From Nostoc sp. LPT (lineage in GTDB: Bacteria; Cyanobacteriota; Cyanobacteriia; Cyanobacteriales; Nostocaceae), in assembly GCF_017115165.1 (NCBI RefSeq), contig NZ_JABXKF010000165.1, positions 1 to 55,568 of the forward strand: a DNA stretch of 55,568 nt, written 5' to 3'. Both the position numbers and the translations under genes were made by a program. The notes below the pieces were generated by a model. It worked only from the letters and a program-made list of their open reading frames with translations, was not told the origin of the DNA and searched no databases. Below, piece after piece: positions 50,023 to 55,568 of this stretch; positions within the stretch are counted from its first letter, which is position 1; every line of letters starts with the position of its first letter.

Positions 50023-50745
50023 ATGATACAACCCCAAAGTCAAAATAGTATCACCTACACACGCGTTATCCACTTAAGTCATGTAATTGACATAGATATT
50101 CCCCAATGGTCTGGAGATCCCACAGTAGAATTTGAAACTGTGGCTGAACTAAATAATGATGGCTATTACCTGCGGCGTTTCTCTTTGGGGGAACATAGCG
50201 CTACCCATATCAACGCCCCTAATAGTTTTCATAGTTCTGCTGTGGGAATTGACCAATACCCAGCCCAGTCTTTGGTTGTACCTGCGGTGGTCATAAATGT
50301 TTGTCAAGCTACAGCAGTTAATCCTGATTATGCTCTGACTATGGCTGATGTTTTGGCTTGGGAAGCAGAATACGGTGAAATTTCTGGTGGCTGCGTAGTT
50401 ATACTAAATACTGGTTGGCAAAAAAAGTGGTTGGATAAAAGTGCATTCCTCAATCATGATGCTCAAGGGATTCCCCACTTTCCCGGATTTGGCAGCGATG
50501 CAACTCAATTTTTACTCAATGAACGGCAAATAGTTGGGGTAGGAATTGATACTCATGGTGTAGACCCCGGACAGGATAACAGTTTTACGATTAACCGCCT
50601 AGTTTTAGAACAACCGCGCATTGTGTTAGAGAATCTGACAAATTTGGATCAACTGCCACCTAAAGGTACTACTCTAGCGATCGCAGTTCTGAGATTACGT
50701 GGTGGTTCTGGTTCTCCTGTGGGGGTGTTGGCGTTAGTGCCTTAA
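50023..50745 (+). CDS. Cyclase-family metal hydrolase (kynurenine-formamidase-like)
   Basis: A 240-residue PF04199 protein. Metal ligands sit in HSATHINAPNSFH (the HxGTHxDxP motif, here with Ala and Asn variants) and in GVGIDTHGVDPG near residue 180. The fold includes kynurenine formamidase and polyketide-type cyclases. The variants in the metal motif make the substrate uncertain. It is followed 109 nt later by an aldehyde dehydrogenase on the same strand. Confidence 0.85.
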   Translation: MIQPQSQNSITYTRVIHLSHVIDIDIPQWSGDPTVEFETVAELNNDGYYLRRFSLGEHSATHINAPNSFHSSAVGIDQYPAQSLVVPAVVINVCQATAVNPDYALTMADVLAWEAEYGEISGGCVVILNTGWQKKWLDKSAFLNHDAQGIPHFPGFGSDATQFLLNERQIVGVGIDTHGVDPGQDNSFTINRLVLEQPRIVLENLTNLDQLPPKGTTLAIAVLRLRGGSGSPVGVLALVP

Positions 50746-50854
50746 TTTTTATATCGATATTTACTTATCGCGTCAATTTCCTAAACTTGAGGATAACCTA
50801 GAAAGCAAGCAAACTTAATACACAAGTTTCAGTGGATCATCAGAGATTTTCAAA

Positions 50855-52351
50855 ATGACAACTCCGCTATCTTGCCGCAATTATATAGATGGCCAATGGT
50901 TGGGTGCTGGAGAGGAAGCAACCCTAGAAAGTCGCAACCCTGCCGACAAAACCGAAGTCGTTGCCACATTTCCCCGTTCTCAAGTTAAAGATGTAGATAC
51001 AGCGGTAGCCGCCGCCCGTAAAGCCTACCACAGTTGGCGCAAAGTCCCGGCCCCAGCGAGGGCAGAATACATCTTTCGCGTTGGGGAAATATTACTCCAG
51101 CATAAAGAAGAACTTGCCCAATTAATCAGTCGGGAAATGGGTAAACCCTTGACGGAAGCCAGGGGAGATGTCCAAGAAGGTATTGACTGCGCCTTTTACA
51201 GTGCTGGCGAAGGACGGCGACTATTTGGGCAAACTACACCCTCAGAAATGTCCAACAAATTCGCCATGACTGTGCGGATGCCTATCGGAGTCTGTGCCTT
51301 AATTACTCCCTGGAATTTCCCTGTAGCAATTCCTTGCTGGAAAGCTATGCCAGCCTTGGTATGTGGCAATACAGTCATCCTCAAACCTGCCGAAGATACT
51401 TCCGCCTGTGCAACTAAATTGATTGAAATTTTCCAACAAGCAGGTTTACCACCAGGAGTAATTAACTTGGTGCATGGTGTTGGAGAAGAGGCGGGGAAAG
51501 CTTTAGTTGAGCATCCCAATGTAAATTTGGTATCGTTTACCGGTTCTTCAGAAACAGGTGCTTTTGTTGGCGCGACTTGCGGACGCACTCACAAGCGTGT
51601 CTGTTTGGAAATGGGTGGGAAAAACGCTCAAGTGGTGATGGAAGATGCCGATTTAGAACTTGCTCTCGATGGTGCAGTGTGGGGAGCATTTGGGACAACT
51701 GGGCAACGTTGTACGGCTACCAGTCGGCTGATTTTGCATCGTGATATCAAGGAAAAATTTACCGCTATGCTTTATGAGCGTACCAGTAAGTTACGCTTGG
51801 GTGCTGGCACTGACCCAAATACAGATATTGGCCCGATAGTCAATGAAAAGCAACTCCAACAAGTAAGCAAGTATTTGGATATCGCTCGTGAAGAAGGAGC
51901 AAAGGTTTTAATTGGTGGAGAAATTGCCAGTGAAGGCTCATTAAAAAACGGTTACTTCTTTCAACCAACTATTTTGGATGATGTAACTCCTGATATGCGC
52001 GTTGCCCGTGAAGAGATATTTGGGCCAGTAGTGGCATTAATTGAGGTTAGCTCCTTTGAGGATGCGATCGCAATTCTCAACGATAGCAATTATGGTCTTT
52101 CTTCTTCTGTTTACACCCGCGATATCAATCGGGCTTTTACTGCTATGCGCGACATCGAAGCAGGTATCACCTATATTAACGGCCCGACTATTGGCGCAGA
52201 GGTTCACTTGCCCTTTGGTGGTGTGAAACAAACCGGTAACGGACACCGCGAAGCTGGAACTACTGCTTTGGATGTTTTCACAGAATGGAAAAGTGTTTAT
52301 GTTGACTTCTCTGGAAGTTTGCAACGCGCTCAGATAGATAACCGCAGTTAA
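50855..52351 (+). CDS. NAD(P)-dependent aldehyde dehydrogenase
   Basis: A 498-residue ALDH superfamily enzyme: active-site Glu252 in LEMGGKNAQ and Cys286 in TTGQRCTATSR; NAD-binding PWNFPVAIPCWKAMPALVCG and FTGSSETG. The closest look-alikes are succinate-semialdehyde/2,5-dioxovalerate dehydrogenases. Substrate unassigned. The preceding cyclase gene suggests a small catabolic pair, but that is inference. Ends 74 nt before the convergent xisI stop. Confidence 0.92.
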   Translation: MTTPLSCRNYIDGQWLGAGEEATLESRNPADKTEVVATFPRSQVKDVDTAVAAARKAYHSWRKVPAPARAEYIFRVGEILLQHKEELAQLISREMGKPLTEARGDVQEGIDCAFYSAGEGRRLFGQTTPSEMSNKFAMTVRMPIGVCALITPWNFPVAIPCWKAMPALVCGNTVILKPAEDTSACATKLIEIFQQAGLPPGVINLVHGVGEEAGKALVEHPNVNLVSFTGSSETGAFVGATCGRTHKRVCLEMGGKNAQVVMEDADLELALDGAVWGAFGTTGQRCTATSRLILHRDIKEKFTAMLYERTSKLRLGAGTDPNTDIGPIVNEKQLQQVSKYLDIAREEGAKVLIGGEIASEGSLKNGYFFQPTILDDVTPDMRVAREEIFGPVVALIEVSSFEDAIAILNDSNYGLSSSVYTRDINRAFTAMRDIEAGITYINGPTIGAEVHLPFGGVKQTGNGHREAGTTALDVFTEWKSVYVDFSGSLQRAQIDNRS

Positions 52352-52425
52352 TTATTTGCAAATGCACTTGGGTTAAGGCTTGATTATCCCCTAACCCTGC
52401 TTAAATTTGAATCTGCTCTGCTGCT

Positions 52426-52767
52426 TTAAACCGTTGCAAACTCAGTGTATTTCCTCGCTTCTGGAGGCTGAAAAGCCAAGACAATATCACTAGCAGGAAC
52501 ATCTAAACTCATTAACTCAGTTGCCATTCCTTCTTCAGTCAAATCTTCTTCAATGTAAATTTTTTCATTTTTGATGCGAATATAGACAGAAATTCCTTTA
52601 ACTCTTTTCCCTTGTTTCCAACCAATATTGAACCACAAATATTGACTTCTCTCATCATCAAACATTAATACTTCATCCACATCAACAACAGTAACTTGTG
52701 AAGATATTCTTTGATACTCTGTTAATATTTGCTTGATCGTATTTTGATATTGAGTTAACTTATCCAT
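52426..52767 (-). CDS. xisI: XisI-like excision controlling factor
   Basis: A 113-residue XisI-family protein: MDKLTQYQNTIKQILTEYQR, DERSQYLWFNIGWKQGKRV and YIEEDLTEEGMATEL blocks, ending in IVLAFQPPEARKYTEFATV-type tail. XisH and XisI help the XisF recombinase excise the fdxN element in Anabaena heterocysts; many chromosomal copies exist whose role is unknown. It overlaps xisH by 13 nt, so they are translationally coupled. Confidence 0.92.
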   Translation of the reverse strand: MDKLTQYQNTIKQILTEYQRISSQVTVVDVDEVLMFDDERSQYLWFNIGWKQGKRVKGISVYIRIKNEKIYIEEDLTEEGMATELMSLDVPASDIVLAFQPPEARKYTEFATV

Positions 52768-53171
52768 TTCACAATCTCCTGGTGATTCATATTAACAGCT
52801 AATAGTGAAACTTGATATTTTGTCAAAATTAATTTAATTGCAACTTTTTGAAAAAAATCCTCATAAATTATTTCACCTATTGCCAAATATAATTGCTTTT
52901 CAGGATATTCAAGAGAAAGGAAAGCTTTATAAATGAGATACTGACCTAATGCAGTTTCAAAATCACGCATAGGAGAGCGACTTAGAAAACTTTTAATTTC
53001 AATAACAATTTGTTTTCCTTCTCTACTCGCGGCAATGGTTTTTTCACCAGCAAGATCCGCAAACAGTTTAACTTCTTCATATTTAATCGGATAAGGATCG
53101 GCTGTAATTATCCAACCATCTTTAATTAAGGCATTTTTAACCGCATCATGGTATACATCTTTTGCTGGCAT
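52755..53171 (-). CDS. xisH: XisH-like excision controlling factor
   Basis: A 138-residue XisH-family protein: MPAKDVYHDAVKNALIKDGW, KQIVIEIKSFLSRSPMRDFE and GQYLIYKAFLSLEYPEKQLY. The E-I-K core resembles a PD-(D/E)XK nuclease-like fold. It is the upstream partner of xisI. No XisF-like large serine recombinase and no fdxN are visible in the window. Confidence 0.92.
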   Translation of the reverse strand: MPAKDVYHDAVKNALIKDGWIITADPYPIKYEEVKLFADLAGEKTIAASREGKQIVIEIKSFLSRSPMRDFETALGQYLIYKAFLSLEYPEKQLYLAIGEIIYEDFFQKVAIKLILTKYQVSLLAVNMNHQEIVKWIS

Positions 53172-53235
53172 TTTCTCCCTGATAATCTAGACAAAGTAAC
53201 TATTAGGGTAGTTAATATAATTGTACTAAAGGCGG

Positions 53236-53346
53236 TTATATTTGTGATAATTCCTTCTTTGGAAGTAGCTTACCTGGTTCTGGTGGTAAACCCAGTTTGA
53301 TACGAAAATCTTTCTCGGAATCAACTGACGTGCAATAACCGCCCAT
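53236..53346 (-). pseudogene. Fragment duplicating the C-terminus of the pentapeptide-repeat gene
   Basis: 36 codons, MGGYCTSVDSEKDFRIKLGL then PPEPGKLLPKKELSQI. The piece DFRIKLGLPPEPGK nearly equals the end of the pentapeptide protein at 54619-55527 (DFRAKLGLPPEPAK). Likely a relic of a second copy or of an ancestral duplication. Confidence 0.45.
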
Positions 53347-53422
53347 TTCGGTTGTCGTTAGACATCGCTTGCAGAAGTTTGGGATAATCTAGAAGATATT
53401 CAGTCAGTAGCTTGAAATATCT

Positions 53423-53662
53423 ATGACTAGTAAGGAAGAATTAAGAAGTGTTGCCTCAGAAATTCCATTATTTAATAATATTGAGCAAAAAGAAACATTT
53501 TTGTTTGTGATAGGGGCGTTATTTTCGAGAGTTATTAGTTTGAAAAAAGCCGCAGAAATCATGGAAATAAAACCTGATGTATTTATTGAACTATTAGATT
53601 TGATGGGGCTGGAATTTTCCTACTTGACTGAACAAGATATAGCTATAGAGAAGGATTGGTAA
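53423..53662 (+). CDS. UPF0175 family antitoxin-like protein
   Basis: A 79-residue UPF0175 protein; helical, with the family core LFVIGALFSRVISLKKAAEI resembling a short DNA-binding helix pair. UPF0175 genes commonly precede DUF3368 genes as antitoxin. It ends 5 nt before the toxin start. Confidence 0.8.
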   Translation: MTSKEELRSVASEIPLFNNIEQKETFLFVIGALFSRVISLKKAAEIMEIKPDVFIELLDLMGLEFSYLTEQDIAIEKDW

Positions 53663-53667
53663 GGTGT

Positions 53668-54171
53668 GTGAAGGTTGTTTTTAACTCTTCTCCATTAATC
53701 TTTTTATCGCGTCTGGAATTTCTCGATATTTTTCTAGATTCTGACGATGACTTTTATTTGCCAAATTTTGTTGCACAAGAAATCAGTGCTAAATCTGATG
53801 CAGCTAGTCAGCAGGTAAAAGCTTTAATTGATGTCGAGAAAATATTAGTCAAAGAAATTCAATTACTTTCCTTAGCCAATCGTCTAAATCTGCGACTAGG
53901 GAGAGGAGAATCAGAGGCCATTGCTTTAGGCACTGAGTTACAAACAGACTACATAATTTTAGATGACTTCGCAGCTAGAAAAGAAGCAACTCGACTGGGA
54001 TTAAATGTTAAGGGAACCTTAGCAGTCATCAAGAAGCTTCAGGTAGATGGCAAAATCACCATTAATAGCACAGATCAATTGTATCAAGACATCCTGGCAA
54101 TGAATTTCAGAGTCAAGCGTTGGCGTAGCCCGCCGCAGGCATCGCTCTTTGATACCATTTTTTCAGATTAG
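53668..54171 (+). CDS. DUF3368 PIN-like toxin
   Basis: About 167 residues. PIN-domain-like RNase: KVVFNSSPLIFLSRLEFL (first acidic/Asn-Ser site), LGRGESEAIALGTEL and DYIILDDFAARKEA with further acidic residues. Start GTG at 53668; a TTG at 53656 overlaps the antitoxin. The last residues VKRWRSPPQASLFDT are encoded by an inserted GC-rich repeat (54116-54147), so the C-terminus has been altered. Confidence 0.82.
   Translation: MKVVFNSSPLIFLSRLEFLDIFLDSDDDFYLPNFVAQEISAKSDAASQQVKALIDVEKILVKEIQLLSLANRLNLRLGRGESEAIALGTELQTDYIILDDFAARKEATRLGLNVKGTLAVIKKLQVDGKITINSTDQLYQDILAMNFRVKRWRSPPQASLFDTIFSD
54116..54147 (+). repeat. GC-rich dispersed repeat inserted in the toxin 3' end
   Basis: AGCGTTGGCGTAGCCCGCCG followed by CAGGCATCGCT: reverse-complement relative of the module in the nitrogenase-associated gene (14414-14450). 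Confidence 0.7.
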
Positions 54172-54400
54172 ATGCAGAGTTCGCAGAAGTTGCTTCAGGG
54201 TTCGCAAAAGCTACTTCAGGGTTCGCAAAAGCTACTTCAGGGTTCGCAAAAGCTGCTTCAAGGTTCACAAAAGCTGCTTCAGGGTTCGCAAAAGCTACTT
54301 CAGGGTTCGCGGAAGTTACTTCAAGGTTTGCAAAAGCTGCTTCAGGGTTCGCAAAAGCTGCTTCAGAGTTGACGGAAGTTACTTCAGGGTTTGTCTTTGT
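54172..54400 (+). repeat. 21-bp minisatellite after the toxin stop codon
   Basis: About ten tandem copies of a 21-bp unit, TTCGCAAAAGCTACTTCAGGG and variants, starting right after the DUF3368 TAG. Because the unit is a multiple of 3, an ATG at 54172 opens a 66-codon SQKLLQG repeat frame and other frames stay open too. No gene is called. Confidence 0.8.
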
Positions 54401-54618
54401 CTGATGCGGATCGCTTAATTATAAAAACTCATTGCCAGCAAAGCAATCTCTAAGTCTTGTGATCTTTACTCACTCTGACAAATAAATCTTTTTGTTTTGC
54501 CCATAGACGCAAAGAATACCGCAAAACAACTACTTTTAGTCGAATAATAATCTAGAAAAAGTTTGCAAAAAGTTGCATTGCAGAATTGGTTAGAAGTAAA
54601 AACGCAACCCCAAAGTAT

Positions 54619-55527
54619 TCACTTAGCTGGTTCTGGTGGTAAACCGAGCTTGGCACGAAAATCGTTATCGTATTTTGCCTTATCCCAATTTTTAGCAGAT
54701 TGAACTTGCTCAGAAGTAAGGTTTCTGACATAGCTGAGGTTGGCACCCCTGAGGTTGGCACCCCTGAGGTCGGCACTACTGAGGTTGGCACCCCTGAGGT
54801 CGGCACTGCTGAGGTCGGCACCCCTGAGGTCGGCACTGCTGAGATTGGCAATGCTGAGGTTGGCACTGCTGAGGTTGGCATAGCTGAGGTCGGCACTACT
54901 GAGGTCGGCACTACTGAGGTCGGCACCCCTGAGGTCGGCACCCCTGAGGTAGGCACCCCTGAGGTCGGCACCCCTGAGGTCGGCACCCCTGAGGTCGGCA
55001 CTGCTGAGGTTGGCACTGCTGAGGTCGGCACTGCTGAGGTTGGCACGGCTGAGGTTGGCAATGCTGAGGTTGGCACTGCTGAGGTTGGCACTGCTGAGTT
55101 TGGCACTGCTGAGGTTGGCATAGCTGAGGTTGGCATAGCTGAGGTCGGCATCCCTGAGGTCGGCATCCCTGAGCTTGGCGGCAATGCTGAGCTTGGCACC
55201 CCTGAGGTCGGCACTCCTGAGGTCGGCACCCCTGAGGTCGGCACGGCTGAGGTCGGCATCGCTGAGGTTGGCACGGCTGAGGTTGGCACCCCTGAGGTTG
55301 GTATTGTCGAGGTCGGCATCGCTGAGGTTGGCACTCCTGAGGTCGGCACCGCTGAAATCTTTACTAGCTAGACTCTCACCAGCTTGGACTAGTTTTTCAA
55401 GTGCTTGAATTCTTGCTCGACTATACTTCTTTCCTTCAACAGCATCGACTTGCTCCCAAAGTAGGTTTATCCTAATCGGTTTTTCAAAAACTATGCCAAC
55501 AAATACTGATAAACTCACATCTTGCAC
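54619..55527 (-). CDS. Pentapeptide-repeat protein
   Basis: A 302-residue protein. A short N-terminal region (1-55, LEKLVQAGESLASKDFSG) is followed by about 42 pentapeptide repeats of A(D/N)LxxA type to residue 260, with a single one-residue break at AKLRDA, and a C-terminal cap ending GLPPEPAK. Such repeats make a right-handed beta-helix. The function is unknown; some family members mimic DNA. The GTG at 55527 is used as start. The 15-bp DNA array is nearly regular and both strands are open over it. Confidence 0.85.
   Translation of the reverse strand: MQDVSLSVFVGIVFEKPIRINLLWEQVDAVEGKKYSRARIQALEKLVQAGESLASKDFSGADLRSANLSDADLDNTNLRGANLSRANLSDADLSRADLRGADLRSADLRGAKLSIAAKLRDADLRDADLSYANLSYANLSSAKLSSANLSSANLSIANLSRANLSSADLSSANLSSADLRGADLRGADLRGAYLRGADLRGADLSSADLSSADLSYANLSSANLSIANLSSADLRGADLSSADLRGANLSSADLRGANLRGANLSYVRNLTSEQVQSAKNWDKAKYDNDFRAKLGLPPEPAK
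54727..55360. repeat. 15-bp repeat array coding for pentapeptides
   Basis: About 42 copies of GAGGTCGGCACCCCT-type 15-mers. Variation is mostly between GGCACC, GGCACT and GGCATA, showing expansion by slippage or unequal exchange. Confidence 0.85.
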
Positions 55528-55568
55528 CTGGAAATATGAATGTCAAAACCACAACTAAGTGCAAGGAG

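Noticed and set aside
54172..54372. 66-codon SQKLLQG frame
   Set aside because: Minisatellite with all frames open; no ribosome-binding site apart from the repeat itself.
54172..55360. CRISPR array
   Set aside because: Repeats are directly adjacent with no unique spacers, so they are tandem arrays rather than CRISPR.
54700..55371. 223-codon plus-strand frame
   Set aside because: It is the complement of the pentapeptide array; its repeats have no known fold.

Overview
The window comes from a filamentous, heterocyst-forming cyanobacterium of the Nostoc/Anabaena type. The evidence is a PatB/CnfR nitrogen-fixation regulator beside FdxB ferredoxin III and a cox2-type cytochrome oxidase operon, a desC-desA-desB desaturase cluster, a high-light-inducible (Hli) protein, XisH/XisI homologs, a PEP-CTERM protein, scattered HIP1 octamers (GCGATCGC), heptamer short tandem repeats, and small inverted-repeat elements. 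No rRNA, tRNA or CRISPR array was recognised.

Layout. 1-5.2 kb: a decayed MazE-like antitoxin, a HAD phosphatase and a ROK kinase, a small acidic protein, a Mut7-C RNase fusion, a gene-poor stretch with a MITE-like element, and a sucrase/ferredoxin-like protein. 5.3-14.7 kb: a nitrogen-fixation and micro-oxic respiration block (patB, fdxB, coxBAC, then a helical-repeat protein, a 56-residue protein, a CDO-like cupin and an ArsC-like nitrogenase-associated protein), with repeat arrays in nearly every gap. 14.7-18.7 kb: a large MITE-like copy, then desB, desA and desC. 18.8-31.6 kb: housekeeping and metabolic genes (methionine gamma-lyase-like enzyme, alpha/beta hydrolase, DUF1816, rlmB, mrnC, a STAS protein that seems to start at ATT, carA, a retropepsin-like lipoprotein, trpD, an ArsR/SRPBCC pair, a split cupin, clpP, an epimerase). 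31.5-34.5 kb: a compact AT-rich three-gene cassette of TcmP, its three-Cys partner (DUF5131, Gp37/Gp68) and a Dam-type adenine methylase. 34.7-42.9 kb: an Hli gene with an HLR1-like promoter site, then a four-gene minus-strand group of dynamin-like GTPase, DUF2887/Rpn-type nuclease, Hsp70-like ATPase and an unknown protein, reminiscent of SrfABC. 43-55.5 kb: repeats, a PEP-CTERM protein, a transposase relic, a 1136-residue PAS/GAF histidine kinase, a cyclase and an aldehyde dehydrogenase, xisH/xisI, a UPF0175/DUF3368 toxin-antitoxin pair and a pentapeptide-repeat protein.

How the parts work together. The patB-to-nitrogenase-associated block fits one job: activating nif genes, supplying electrons and removing oxygen inside heterocysts. 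The three desaturases form a stepwise pathway of membrane lipid desaturation. The two best candidates for under-described systems are the TcmP/DUF5131/Dam cassette and the GTPase/Hsp70 group. A third theme is repeat traffic: the same GC-rich modules occur inside three kinds of inverted-repeat element and also in frame inside three proteins, and several genes take their stop codon from a repeat.
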